Part shown: positions 39,263 through 48,273 of the stretch, one piece after another
Layout of the letters: each line of letters opens with the position of its first letter
Position numbering within the stretch: position 1 is the first letter of the stretch
Origin: Clostridium acetobutylicum ATCC 824
Lineage (GTDB): Bacteria; Bacillota; Clostridia; Clostridiales; Clostridiaceae
Length of the DNA stretch: 64,000 nt
Direction: 5' to 3'
Assembly (NCBI RefSeq): GCF_000008765.1
Contig: NC_003030.1
Coordinates: 2,514,001 to 2,578,000, forward strand
Notes under the pieces: generated by a model
Told to the model about the DNA's origin: nothing
What the model saw: the letters and a program-made list of their open reading frames with translations, nothing else
The model's database searches: none
Program-made: the position numbers and the translations under genes

Positions 39263-40484
39263 TTATTGTTTTTCTTCTACAAGCATATTTTCTTTACTAT
39301 TTACTTTAACCTTTTCACGTTTTAGTATCATTGCAGAACAAAAAGCTGTAAGAGGTATTGTAAATATTAAACCAATACTTCCAGCTAATGTTTTAACAAG
39401 CTCCGAAGCTATTACATCTTGATTTATAATTCTATACAGAGGAAGATCATATGATGAAATCCATATCATAACATACATAGCCCCTCCTGCATATGCCAAA
39501 ATAAGTGTATTAGCCATTGTTCCCATCATATCTCTTCCAACATTCATTCCAGACTTTACAAGCTCCATAACAGTTGCCTTATCATTGGTCTCATGCAGTT
39601 CGTTTATTGATGAAGCTATTGACATACCAATATCCATTACGGCACCTAAGGCTCCCATTAATATTCCTGCAAATAATAGTCCGCTAAAATTAAAGCTTGT
39701 ATTTTGAGTAATATAAATAACCATTTGTTCTTCCTCATCGGTCAGTCCTGACAACCTTAAAGTAATTATACTAAAGGTAGCAATTAATGCTGACAGTATA
39801 AGCCCTCCACTTGTACCTATAATAGCTGCAAGAGTTTTTTTGTTCTTCCCACTTATAATTATAAGATTTATTGTACTTACAACTATACATATTACAATTG
39901 AAACAATAGTAGGGTTAAAACCAGCAATTATAAGAGGAATCATTATCTTTAATACTGCAACAGCTGTTATAGCAAGGGCAATTACAGATTTCACTCCCTT
40001 TTTACCTCCAACTACACTGAGAAGTATTATAAATACTGCCACGAGTCCGAAAATAAATTTGTACCTTACAACATCGTATATGTAAGCACTACTTATGTTT
40101 CCTTTACTATCTTCATCTATATTAATGAGTACCTCATCGCCCTTTTTAGTAAGCGTTTCGTGGGCTGTCTTTTCATTAACCAAGTTCTCTAACTTTATCA
40201 CTTTACCTTTGTAATCGCCATTTAATATCTTTACCAAAACATAAGTCCTATTCAAAGAGTTTTTATTCTTCTTTGACTTTTTATTTTCTGGCACATTTAT
40301 TACATTAACCTTAGAGGTATTTTTATTTTTTTTGCTGTTACTTGATAACTCCTGTATTACTTTACCGTGTATAACTAAATCCGATTTATTATCATCACTA
40401 AAATAAAAATGCCATACTAATAAAACTGCAATAAATATAGCTGCCACAGTCGACCATATTATCACCTTTTTTTTTTCTGGTCAT
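39263..40484 (-). CDS. YibE/F family membrane protein with start in another frame across an A10 run
   Basis: The main frame (from GTG 40465) gives 400 residues: one N-terminal helix, an extracellular domain of about 90 residues with TYVLVKILNGDYKGKVIKLEN, then about seven helices, the YibE/F layout (PF07907). GTG 40465 lies inside its own supposed ribosome site. Upstream, AAGGGGATGAAGTT precedes ATG 40484, which reads MTRKKK and then leaves frame within ten A residues (minus strand, 40476-40467). With nine A residues the product would be MTRKKKVIIWSTVAAIF, a normal charged start to the helix, about 406 residues. Function of the family is unknown. First gene of an operon with the two-component system. 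Confidence 0.8.
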
Positions 40485-40634
40485 AACTTCATCCCCTTTT
40501 TAGTATATAGTTTCTAGATAATTTTAATATATCACAGCTAAACATAATAAAAAAAGTGATTTTTTAAATGTTAATCATATGTTAAAATTATTGTTGTATA
40601 AAAACACTGTGTAAAAAGAATAGAGGAATGTCAC

Positions 40635-41234
40635 ATGAACAAATTAAATTTTAAAGGAAGCGTTATGTTAAACCCAACACCAGTGGTGCTTGTTACCTCT
40701 AAGGATAAATCCCAAAATTTAAATGTTTTTACAGTAGGTTGGGTCAGCACTGTCTGTACTAAAGATCCAATAATAGCTATGGGCATAAGACCTGAGAGAC
40801 TTTCATATCAGTATATTAAGGAAAGTTGCGAATGTGTTATAAATCTTCCTACAACAAGTATGGTTAAAATTGTTGATTACTGTGGTGTAGTTTCCGGTAG
40901 AAGAGTTGACAAAATAAAGCATTTTAGTTTACCCCTTAACGATGGAGTATCAATTTCAACACCTTCTTTAGAAAATTGCCCAGTAGCCTTAGAATGCAAA
41001 GTAAAATCGGTTACTCCACTTGGAACTCACGATTTATTTCTTCTTCAAGTTTTGAATGTAAAAATAGACGAAACTTTATTAGATAAAAATAATAAAATAT
41101 GCTTTAACAAAGCCAATCTTATGTGCTATAATCACGGGGAATATTACGGTTTAAATTCAAAACCTATTGGTTCCTTTGGCTTTTCAGTTAAAAAGAAAAC
41201 CAAAAAAATACACAGGAGGAAAAAAGGAGACTAA
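40635..41234 (+). CDS. Flavin reductase-like (FMN-binding split barrel) protein
   Basis: 199 residues. Flavoredoxin-type signatures: PTPVVLVTSKD near residue 12, NVFTVGWVSTVCTKDPIIAMGIRP, YIKESCECVINLP, and GTHDLFLLQVL near residue 125. These bind FMN and pass electrons or act as NAD(P)H:flavin reductases in anaerobes. AGAGGAATG precedes ATG 40635. The C-terminal basic tail (KKKTKKIHRRKKGD) partly overlaps its own terminator stem. Single-gene unit; partner unknown. Confidence 0.9.
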   Translation: MNKLNFKGSVMLNPTPVVLVTSKDKSQNLNVFTVGWVSTVCTKDPIIAMGIRPERLSYQYIKESCECVINLPTTSMVKIVDYCGVVSGRRVDKIKHFSLPLNDGVSISTPSLENCPVALECKVKSVTPLGTHDLFLLQVLNVKIDETLLDKNNKICFNKANLMCYNHGEYYGLNSKPIGSFGFSVKKKTKKIHRRKKGD

Positions 41235-41260
41235 ATGTCTTCCTTTTTTAATTTTTGGCA
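41217..41260 (+). terminator. Terminator overlapping the stop of the flavin reductase-like gene
   Basis: AAAAAGGAGAC (41221-41231) pairs with GTCTTCCTTTTT (41237-41248, one bulge) and ends in a T-run. The stop codon TAA region falls in the loop. Confidence 0.8.
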
Positions 41261-41569
41261 CTATGAACATTCATTTCTTCCAAACCTCTCACTTAATAGT
41301 TCACCATATACCTTAAATCACAGTTACTATTTTTGATTTTTATCATAAAATACAATTATACGAAATATTTTATATTGATATATTTATGATTTATTTGTAT
41401 TATAAGCCCTTAGCCTATCAATTTATATTAAACTTTACCCAAGCATAATCTTAATTTAATAATGCTTTTATAAAATAGTTATGGGCACAGAAACAATGTT
41501 CACTTTCTGAAACCTCCTTTACATCAAACGGTATTTTACCTTAACTTATTTTTAAGGGGAGATATTAAC
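41261..41569 (+). other. Intergenic region, no gene seen
   Basis: About 309 AT-rich bases between the terminator and the PAP2 gene. No coding frame with a ribosome site, no repeat and no recognisable RNA was found. It should hold the PAP2 promoter; AAGGGGAG at the 3' end is that gene's ribosome site. Confidence 0.4.
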
Positions 41570-42112
41570 ATGTTATTATTTATAAGGAAATTAGATGATT
41601 TCATAATTTCTCGCATTACTTTTAAAAACAGTAGAAGATTTTTAGATAAACTCATGATTTTTTGCTCATATTTGGGTAATGGCGGTGTAATATGGCTACT
41701 TATTTGCACTTTTCTCATTGCATACAAACCCTACAGAATTGTTGGGATAAGTGTACTGTTATCCTTAGTAATTAGTTTAATCGTGGGAGAGGGAATAATT
41801 AAACACTGTGTAAAAAGACTTCGTCCCTTTAGGACTAATTCTAATATAAATATTTTAATTACGAAGCCATTATCCTATTCATTTCCTTCAGGTCATACTT
41901 TTTCTTCCTTTGCTGCTGCAAATATGCTTTACCTATACTTTAATGGTTTCGCAATTATTTTTTTTATATTAGCCTCTCTTATTGCAATATCGAGAATATA
42001 CCTTTGTGTACATTACACCACAGATATAATTGCTGGATTTGTTCTTGGACTTTTATGTTCGAAACTTCTTTTTATATTGATAAATTACGTATCAATTTAC
42101 TATTGCTCTTAA
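41570..42112 (+). CDS. PAP2-family membrane phosphatase
   Basis: 180 residues, five or six helices. All three phosphatase motifs are intact: KHCVKRLRP (K-x6-RP), FPSGHT (PSGH) and SRIYLCVHYTTD (SR-x5-H-x3-D). Enzymes of this size dephosphorylate undecaprenyl pyrophosphate or phosphatidylglycerol phosphate on the outer face. ATG 41570 follows AAGGGGAGA. It converges with the M50-like gene and overlaps its end by 21 bases. Confidence 0.93.
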   Translation: MLLFIRKLDDFIISRITFKNSRRFLDKLMIFCSYLGNGGVIWLLICTFLIAYKPYRIVGISVLLSLVISLIVGEGIIKHCVKRLRPFRTNSNINILITKPLSYSFPSGHTFSSFAAANMLYLYFNGFAIIFFILASLIAISRIYLCVHYTTDIIAGFVLGLLCSKLLFILINYVSIYYCS

Positions 42113-42913
42113 AATTAAGACAATAAACGCCGCTATAAAAAGCATTACTATTGATATTTGAAAAATATATAAAATGAGGACTCCTATTTGGATTATATCC
42201 AGTGCAAATGTATGCCTTGATATATTAAAAGCATCGATAAAATTAAATATTAAGAGAATAATAAATGCAACACAAAATCCTCTTGAAACCCCTCGTATGT
42301 CACCTCTATCCGGTGACATACTTAAGCTTATATAAATAGCCAATAGTAAAAAAATGTACAAGTGCTTATTTCTTACAGTAGAAACACAAAAAAAATCCTT
42401 TAGTAAATCCACATTTGAGTTAATAAATCCATTCAAAGTATCAAAATCCAATGTTATAGAATTGGCATCTTTACATACTATTTTGATATCATCATTAAAT
42501 ATCGTTGGAATTGTGAATTTCATCATCAAAAGCATAATTACAATTCCACACAAAAAAGGCATTAATCCTATAAAAAAATCTCCTATTCTTTGATAAAAAT
42601 TTTCACCTTTTTTAAAGCATTTCACGTATCCCAGAGTATTGTTTTTATCTGGTTCTTTAATCAAACTAATATCCTCTATTTTATGAGCAAACAAAATGGC
42701 CGTCCCAGCATGAAGCAGTTGATGAAAGGTAGATCCAACTGCTCCCACTACCATTACAGCCTTACCTCCAATACTTTTTTTAAAATTACCGATTATAAAA
42801 CTTCTAAAGCCACCCATAATAAAACTAAAGCTCACTATTACAACTATAAAGTAAACAGCTTCTATTAGTGTCCTAATTATAACTGCTATCTCTGTTATAT
42901 AGTATACCTTCAT
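42092..42913 (-). CDS. M50-like membrane protein with inactivated HQLLH motif
   Basis: About 273 residues, five or six helices. It is a close paralogue of the next upstream gene: shared KAVM-x-G, LFAHKIEDISLI, NTLGYVKCF, YQRIGDFFIGLMP. Where that gene has HELSH, this one has STFHQLLHAG (H64-Q65-H68): the catalytic Glu is Gln. So it probably cannot hydrolyse peptides but may bind the same partner. GTG 42922 lies within GAGGTG; ATG 42913 is preferred. Only a few bases from its paralogue, so a heteromer is plausible. Confidence 0.8.
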   Translation of the reverse strand: MKVYYITEIAVIIRTLIEAVYFIVVIVSFSFIMGGFRSFIIGNFKKSIGGKAVMVVGAVGSTFHQLLHAGTAILFAHKIEDISLIKEPDKNNTLGYVKCFKKGENFYQRIGDFFIGLMPFLCGIVIMLLMMKFTIPTIFNDDIKIVCKDANSITLDFDTLNGFINSNVDLLKDFFCVSTVRNKHLYIFLLLAIYISLSMSPDRGDIRGVSRGFCVAFIILLIFNFIDAFNISRHTFALDIIQIGVLILYIFQISIVMLFIAAFIVLILRAIVN

Positions 42914-42925
42914 TTTTAACACCTC

Positions 42926-43726
42926 TTATGCTTTTAAAACTCTAAAAACTAAGCTAATTAAAAATGTAATACAAGAAAATACTACTGCTACAGAAAGAAA
43001 ACCTGTCATCAGCACGTTATACTTAATAATTATAGAAGCAGATATATAGCTAGATAATCCAACCATATTTATGACCAGTATAAGTAAAAATATTGAAACA
43101 AGTTCAACCCATGCTCCATTTATATCAGCTTTACTCAAAGATATGTGAGAAGATATACATATAGCAATAAATAAAAATAAATAGAAATATGGATTTTTAA
43201 AATTTTCTCCATTAAAAATATTCTTTATAACTGACCAATTAGAAATTAAAATATTATGAATAGAACCATTATCCAATGTAGTTATATTTAAATTTTGTTT
43301 CAAAGTCACCATAAAATTATTAAATACAGCTGGAGTTGTGACTTTAAGAAGTAGCATTATTACAGTTATTCCTCCAAAGATGGGCGCAACGCCTATAAAA
43401 AAGTTTCCTATTCTTTGATATACACTGGATGGATTATAAGTATGGTTGACATACCCCAAAACCCCCTTTTCATCTGGGTTTTGCAGTAACTTTATGTTTG
43501 TGACTTTATGTCCAAATAAAACAGCTATTATTGCATGACTCAGTTCATGAACAGGAACCCCTAAGAAGCCTGTTATCATAACTGCCTTCATTCCAAAGCT
43601 TCTTTGAAAATTAGCTATGGCAGTATTTCTAAGAAAACCTAATATGAAACCAGCTAATATTATAATACCTGTTAAATATAATGTTTCTATGAATGTCTTT
43701 AGTATTAAATTGATTATTCCATTCAC
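42926..43726 (-). CDS. M50-like intramembrane metalloprotease candidate
   Basis: 266 residues, about six helices. GVPVHELSHAIIAVLFGHK carries HExxH (H60-E61-H64) at the end of a hydrophobic segment, as in site-2-type M50 proteases; helix FFIGVAPIFGG follows the SH(A)...NxxPxxGG order loosely. No clear LDG motif was found. GTG 43726. Paired with an E-to-Q paralogue directly downstream. Substrate unknown. Family assignment is by motif only; a CAAX-type or novel membrane peptidase is the alternative. Confidence 0.75.
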   Translation of the reverse strand: MNGIINLILKTFIETLYLTGIIILAGFILGFLRNTAIANFQRSFGMKAVMITGFLGVPVHELSHAIIAVLFGHKVTNIKLLQNPDEKGVLGYVNHTYNPSSVYQRIGNFFIGVAPIFGGITVIMLLLKVTTPAVFNNFMVTLKQNLNITTLDNGSIHNILISNWSVIKNIFNGENFKNPYFYLFLFIAICISSHISLSKADINGAWVELVSIFLLILVINMVGLSSYISASIIIKYNVLMTGFLSVAVVFSCITFLISLVFRVLKA

Positions 43727-43847
43727 TTTACTTCACTTCCTCACTTGAATAGCTATTTGTATTAAAACAATACATTATATATAATAGCTTTAATTATACC
43801 ACAATACAATACAGTTACTATTTACACTTTTTAAATATATGGTTAAT

Positions 43848-43875
43848 TGTAATTTACAAGACAAAGTGGTATACT
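43848..43875 (+). promoter_or_regulatory. Sigma-A promoter of the corrinoid importer operon
   Basis: TTGTAA at 43847-43852 and TATACT at 43870-43875 are separated by 17 bases, close to the vegetative consensus, about 20 bases before the riboswitch. Confidence 0.7.
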
Positions 43876-43892
43876 AACCATGAAATAATACC

Positions 43893-44083
43893 ATATTTTA
43901 GGCACCTAATCTTAGGTTTAATAGGGAAATTGGTGAAAATCCAATGCAACCCCCGTTACTGTATACAGTTACAAAACCAATGTCCACTGGAGTTTTCTCT
44001 GGGAAGGATGGTTGAGGCTAAACTGTGAGCCAGGAGACCTACCTAAAATATTATGGAACTTCGGAGGGAAGTGAAATCCATAA
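43893..44083 (+). promoter_or_regulatory. Cobalamin riboswitch
   Basis: P1 is ATATTTTAGG (43893-43902) with CCTAAAATAT (44042-44051). Core marks: GGTGAAAATCCAATGCAACCCC, the CACTGG box, GGGAAGGATGGTTGAGGC, and the B12 box GAGCCAGGAGACCTACCT. A downstream hairpin TTATGGA/TCCATAA (44051-44083) can supply the kissing loop. It precedes a corrinoid-type ABC importer and a terminator. Confidence 0.95.
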
Positions 44084-44152
44084 ACATAATCATGCTATTC
44101 AAACAATTACAAGCTTGAATGGTTATTTTTATATTTATGCATTAATTTCATT

Positions 44153-44179
44153 CTCCGCAAAAGCGGAGTTTTTTCTTTT
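44153..44179 (+). terminator. Riboswitch terminator before the importer operon
   Basis: CTCCGC-AAAA-GCGGAG (44153-44168) followed by TTTTTTCTTTT. It lies between aptamer and first gene, so cobalamin binding should end transcription here. Confidence 0.92.
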
Positions 44180-44221
44180 ATATAATTATTATTAGATTAA
44201 TACTTTTAAGGGAGATTTTTT

Positions 44222-45637
44222 ATGTACACAAAAACGAAAGCATCAATTTCAGCATTACTTATTTTAATTACTATAACCCTGTCTTCATGTTCAGGTACTA
44301 AAAACAAAGATATTTATTCTAGAAAGAATTCAAATGCAGCCCACACTGTAGCTACAATAGGATATGATAATAAAACCTATGTATCTCTAAAAGAAGCATT
44401 TAAAAGCGTAGGTGGAAAATGTACTCTAAACGGAGAAGGTGCTATTGCTTCAAAAGGCAAAGATATAATAAAAGTTAGTGCCTCAAGCAGTACAGCTTAT
44501 TTAAACTCTTCAAAAATAGCAATGAGTGCAAATCCAAAATTAAAAAACAACGACATATATGTTCCAATGGACTTTTTAAACCAAGTAATGGATGCCAGGA
44601 TAACTTATTCTAATGGGAAATTAAATATACAAACAGAACTACCTTTAAAATATACTAAAGCCTTCAATATAAAATATTTAAAAGGCGGAATCAAAAAAAT
44701 AACCGATGGTAACAATAAAACCGTAATACTTGTACCTAAAAATAAAACTGTTCCAGCAGAATATAAAAATGAGACCGTAATAACTTATCCAGTTAATAAT
44801 GTTCTCGTTTCCTCAGCCACTCAAGGTTCTCTTCTTAGACCTCTTGATGAAATTAAAAGTATAAAAACTGTAACTTTAAAAGAAAACGAGTGGGAAATAG
44901 ACGAAATAAAGTCTTTACTTAATGATAATAAAATAACTTACATTGGAGATACTACCTCGCCTGACTTTGAAAAAATTTCTTCATCAAAACCTGATGTAGC
45001 TATTCTGTACGGAGGAAGTTATGGTCTTAATAACATGATGAAAAAATTTGATGAACTTCATATAAATTATACTTCAGATAATGAATATCTAGAAGAAGAC
45101 CCTCTTGGAAGATTAGAATGGATTAAGTTCTTATCAGCCTTTTATGACAAGGAGGATAAAGCTGAAAATTATTTTAATCAACAGGTTTCTAAGGTTATGG
45201 CTACAGAAAACAAAGTTTCTTCACTAAAAAAGCCGAAGGTTGCCTTTGGAATGGTAGATAACGGCAAAGTGTATATACCCGCTAAAAACTCATACGCTGC
45301 AAAAATGGTTGATATGGCAGGTGGCGACTATATATTCAAAGATTTAAACAATAAAAGCGGCTACATAACACTTGAGGATTTCTACTCAAAATCAAAGGAT
45401 GCTGATGTTCTAATTTATTCTTCTTCAAAAGAATACACACCGTCTTTAAAATCTATGTTAAGTGCTGCCCCAATACTAAAAACTATAAAACCAGTTAAGA
45501 ATAAAAAAGTATGGTGCTTTGGTAAAGATTATTATCAGGCAATAGATAAAACTGATGAGATTATAGAGGACTTAGCTTCAATTTTTCATCCTGAAAGCTT
45601 CAAAGGATATAAAATAAAACATTATTCGCACTACTAA
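44222..45637 (+). CDS. btuF: Corrinoid-binding lipoprotein of ABC importer, with N-terminal copper-amine-oxidase-like domain
   Basis: 471 residues. Lipobox LSSC with Cys23. Residues about 45-145 match the small copper-amine-oxidase N domain often fused to clostridial surface proteins (TYVSLKEAFKSVGGKCTLN, DIYVPMDFLNQVMDARITY). Residues about 170-460 are a helical-backbone substrate-binding domain (DEIKSIKTVTL, KPDVAILYGG, KPKVAFGMVDNGKVYIPA, DADVLIYSSS). Under a cobalamin riboswitch and followed by permease and ATPase genes, so B12 or another corrinoid is the expected ligand. GGGAG precedes ATG 44222. Confidence 0.88.
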   Translation: MYTKTKASISALLILITITLSSCSGTKNKDIYSRKNSNAAHTVATIGYDNKTYVSLKEAFKSVGGKCTLNGEGAIASKGKDIIKVSASSSTAYLNSSKIAMSANPKLKNNDIYVPMDFLNQVMDARITYSNGKLNIQTELPLKYTKAFNIKYLKGGIKKITDGNNKTVILVPKNKTVPAEYKNETVITYPVNNVLVSSATQGSLLRPLDEIKSIKTVTLKENEWEIDEIKSLLNDNKITYIGDTTSPDFEKISSSKPDVAILYGGSYGLNNMMKKFDELHINYTSDNEYLEEDPLGRLEWIKFLSAFYDKEDKAENYFNQQVSKVMATENKVSSLKKPKVAFGMVDNGKVYIPAKNSYAAKMVDMAGGDYIFKDLNNKSGYITLEDFYSKSKDADVLIYSSSKEYTPSLKSMLSAAPILKTIKPVKNKKVWCFGKDYYQAIDKTDEIIEDLASIFHPESFKGYKIKHYSHY

Positions 45638-45656
45638 ATATTTTAGGAGGATAATT

Positions 45657-46685
45657 ATGAATCTTAATCTAACAAAAAATATGAAATATATCTTACTTTT
45701 AATTCTCCTATTTATAGTTCTTATTTTTACCTTTATATTTTCAATCAGCACAGGTTCTTTAAAAATAAATTTTGGTGAGGTATTTAACATCCTTTTTAAA
45801 ATTGGTGACTTTAACGACGGAGATTATCAAATTGTATGGAATATACGTTTTCCAAGAGCAATAGGAGCTCTCATAGGTGGCTCTGCACTATCTGTATCAG
45901 GTCTCCTTCTTCAAGTGTTATTCAAAAATCCTATAGTAGAACCTTACGTACTTGGAATTTCTTCTGGTGCAACCTTATTTGTAGCCTTAGTTATGCTTGG
46001 AGGCATAAGTTTCGGTTTTGCTGCCTCCTCTCCTTTTTTAGTATTTTTAGCTGCTTTAATAGGTTCTACTTTAATTATGTTTCTAGTAATCTTGTTTGCA
46101 AATAAGGTAAAAAGTGTAGTTACCTTACTTATCATAGGAATTATGGTTGGATACATATGTAGTGCTGTTACAAATGTCTTATCAGCCTTTGCAGATAAAC
46201 AGCAACTGCAATTCTTTACCATGTGGACACTTGGAAGTTTTTCTGGCTTCACATGGAAAAATATATATATATTATTTTTTATAGGTATACCTTCTCTTTT
46301 AGCAGCTTTTCTAATAGTAAAGCCTTTAAACGCCTTCATTTTAGGTGAGCAATACGCAAAAAGCCTTGGAATAAAAATAAAATTTTTTAGAATTATAGTT
46401 ATAATAATATCAAGCCTTCTTACAGCTGTTGTAACTGCCTTCGCAGGTCCTATTGCCTTTATAGGTCTTGCTGTTCCTCACATATCAAGGCTTATTTTTA
46501 AAACTTCAAATACAATATTTTTAATTCCAGGAACTATTCTTCTTGGAGGAATAATAACATCAATATGTGATGTTATTTCAAGAACTGTATTTTCTCCAAC
46601 AGAGCTTCCCATCAGTGCTGTAACAGCATTTATAGGTGCTCCTATTGTAATATTTTTAATACTGAAAAGGGGGACTTTTTCATGA
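45657..46685 (+). CDS. btuC: FecCD/BtuC-type ABC importer permease
   Basis: 342 residues, about ten helices. Family signatures: NIRFPRAIGALIGGSALSVSGLLLQ, NPIVEPYVLGISSGA, WTLGSFSG, LGIKIKFFR and the coupling loop FAGPIAFIGLAVPHISRL. AGGAGGA precedes ATG 45657, 19 bases after the lipoprotein gene; the stop overlaps the ATPase start by four bases. Transports corrinoid by context, though ferrisiderophore permeases look similar. Confidence 0.92.
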   Translation: MNLNLTKNMKYILLLILLFIVLIFTFIFSISTGSLKINFGEVFNILFKIGDFNDGDYQIVWNIRFPRAIGALIGGSALSVSGLLLQVLFKNPIVEPYVLGISSGATLFVALVMLGGISFGFAASSPFLVFLAALIGSTLIMFLVILFANKVKSVVTLLIIGIMVGYICSAVTNVLSAFADKQQLQFFTMWTLGSFSGFTWKNIYILFFIGIPSLLAAFLIVKPLNAFILGEQYAKSLGIKIKFFRIIVIIISSLLTAVVTAFAGPIAFIGLAVPHISRLIFKTSNTIFLIPGTILLGGIITSICDVISRTVFSPTELPISAVTAFIGAPIVIFLILKRGTFS

Positions 46686-47845
46686 TTGTATTTAAAGCTG
46701 AAAATTTATCTGTTGGTTACAATGGAGTTAAAGCTGTTAGCAATATAAACTTTAGTGCCAAACAGGGAGAGATAATATGTCTTTTAGGTCCAAATGGTGC
46801 AGGAAAAACTACAATTATTAGAACTCTTTCAGGACTTCTTCCCCCAATTGAAGGCGAAATACATATAAATGGAAAAAGCCTATCAACCATAAATAAAAAA
46901 CTTCTTGCCCAAACACTTTCAGTTGTATTAACCGAAAAGCCATCATTTGATGTTATGACAGCCTTCGACGTCGTTTCACTTGGTCGATTTCCTCATACTG
47001 GTTTCTTTGGAACTATTACTAAAGAACATGAAATAAAAGTAGTAGAAGCCTTAAAAACTGTTGGTGCTCTTAATCTCATAGATAAATACTTTCATATACT
47101 AAGTGATGGAGAAAGGCAAAAAGTTATGCTTGCAAGGGCTCTAGTACAAGAACCCCAAATTATAATTTTAGATGAACCTACAACTCATTTGGATATAAAT
47201 CATAAAATTGAACTTTTAAACACACTTAAAAACTTAAGTCGTACAGCAAAACTTACAGTTATATTATCTCTTCATGAAATAGATTTAGCTCTTAAGTACT
47301 GCGACAAAGTTATGCTTGTTGAAAACAAAAAAGTTCTTTCCTTCGGAAGCCCAGAAACTACTGTTAATGGAGAAACTATAAACAAACTTTATGGTATAAA
47401 AAATGCTTCCTTTAACCCCATTACCTCATCTATAGAACTTAAAAATTCAGAAAAAAGTAATATATATGTTATTGGCGGCTGTGGCTTTGGAACTCCTATT
47501 TACAGACTTTTATCAAAATATAATCTAGGCTTCTCTACAGGAATTCTTCACGAAAACGATATTGACTATGAAACAGCCAAAACTATGTCTTTAAGGCTTC
47601 AAAGTGAAAAGCCATTTCAAAAAATAAGCAAAATATCTTTTGAAAAAGCTTTAGCTGCTGTTGCTTCTTCTGATATAATAATAGATTCAGGCTTTCCTAT
47701 TGGTGAAACAAACGAAAAGAACCTTAATCTTCTAAATTATGCTGTAGAAAAAAATAAGAGGGTAATTACTTTCAGAAAATATTTTAACAGTACTATGTCC
47801 TATTGCAGTAATAAGGATGCTTTAATAGATTTTATACTGAGGTGA
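46682..47845 (+). CDS. btuD: ABC importer ATPase with extra C-terminal Rossmann-like domain
   Basis: 387 residues, about 130 more than a usual BtuD/FecE ATPase. Residues 1-255 are the nucleotide-binding domain: GPNGAGKTT, Q-loop region, LSDGERQK, IIILDEPTTHLD and H-loop SLHEID. Residues about 258-387 form a second domain beginning IYVIGGCGFGTPIYRLL and containing SSDIIIDSGFPIGE and KRVITFRK, a strand/helix pattern with a Gly-rich turn. Its role is unknown. Coupled to the permease by ATGA overlap. Confidence 0.9.
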   Translation: MIVFKAENLSVGYNGVKAVSNINFSAKQGEIICLLGPNGAGKTTIIRTLSGLLPPIEGEIHINGKSLSTINKKLLAQTLSVVLTEKPSFDVMTAFDVVSLGRFPHTGFFGTITKEHEIKVVEALKTVGALNLIDKYFHILSDGERQKVMLARALVQEPQIIILDEPTTHLDINHKIELLNTLKNLSRTAKLTVILSLHEIDLALKYCDKVMLVENKKVLSFGSPETTVNGETINKLYGIKNASFNPITSSIELKNSEKSNIYVIGGCGFGTPIYRLLSKYNLGFSTGILHENDIDYETAKTMSLRLQSEKPFQKISKISFEKALAAVASSDIIIDSGFPIGETNEKNLNLLNYAVEKNKRVITFRKYFNSTMSYCSNKDALIDFILR

Positions 47846-47849
47846 TAAC

Positions 47850-48116
47850 ATGAGTGATAACTATAAATTTTTTAGACATGATAATTGCGAATATTTTCCT
47901 TGCCATAAAGTAAAAGATAAGGAAACTTTTAATTGCCTTTTTTGCTACTGTCCACTATACTTTTTAGAAAATTGTGGAGGTAATAAAAGTGATTTTAACG
48001 GAGTGAAGGATTGTTCAAATTGCCTTATTCCTCACTCTAAAAATGGTTATGACTATATTATAAATAAGATTCGTGAGGTAAATAAAGAAAAGAGAGCTAA
48101 GAATAATTTGACTTAG
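47850..48116 (+). CDS. Cysteine-rich small protein (PF04071-like)
   Basis: 88 residues with eight or more cysteines: NCEYFPCHK, FNCLFCYCPLYFL, NCGG, VKDCSNCLIPH. This spacing matches the cysteine-rich small domain often found next to cobalamin genes and thought to bind metal. It starts four bases after the ATPase stop, behind GAGGTGATAAC, so it is on the riboswitch-controlled transcript. Role inferred: metal or corrinoid handling. Confidence 0.85.
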   Translation: MSDNYKFFRHDNCEYFPCHKVKDKETFNCLFCYCPLYFLENCGGNKSDFNGVKDCSNCLIPHSKNGYDYIINKIREVNKEKRAKNNLT

Positions 48117-48149
48117 GAAATAACATATTATATAATTTAGTAAAATAAG

Positions 48150-48220
48150 AAAATCATGCAACTGGCGGAAATGGAGTTCACCATAGGGAGCATGATTAAT
48201 ATAAGAATCGACCGCCTGGG
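48150..48220 (+). promoter_or_regulatory. ZTP (pfl-motif) riboswitch
   Basis: P1 AATCATG (48152-48158) with CATGATT (48191-48197); conserved AACTGGCGG, a small hairpin TGGAGTTCACCA, GGGAGCATG, and the 3' hallmark CGACCGCCTGGG. GGCGG (48164-48168) can pair with CCGCC (48212-48216) as the pseudoknot. ZTP signals low 10-formyl-THF and the next gene uses 10-formyl-THF, an exact biological match. Confidence 0.95.
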
Positions 48221-48248
48221 TAAATTAATAATTTATCCAGGTTTTTTT
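48215..48248 (+). terminator. ZTP-controlled terminator
   Basis: CCTGGGTAAAT (48215-48225) pairs with ATTTATCCAGG (48231-48241), then T7. Its 5' arm shares bases with the aptamer's pseudoknot strand, so ligand binding should prevent termination and turn the gene on. Confidence 0.93.
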
Positions 48249-48273
48249 GTATTTAATTTTAGGAGGTATTTAA

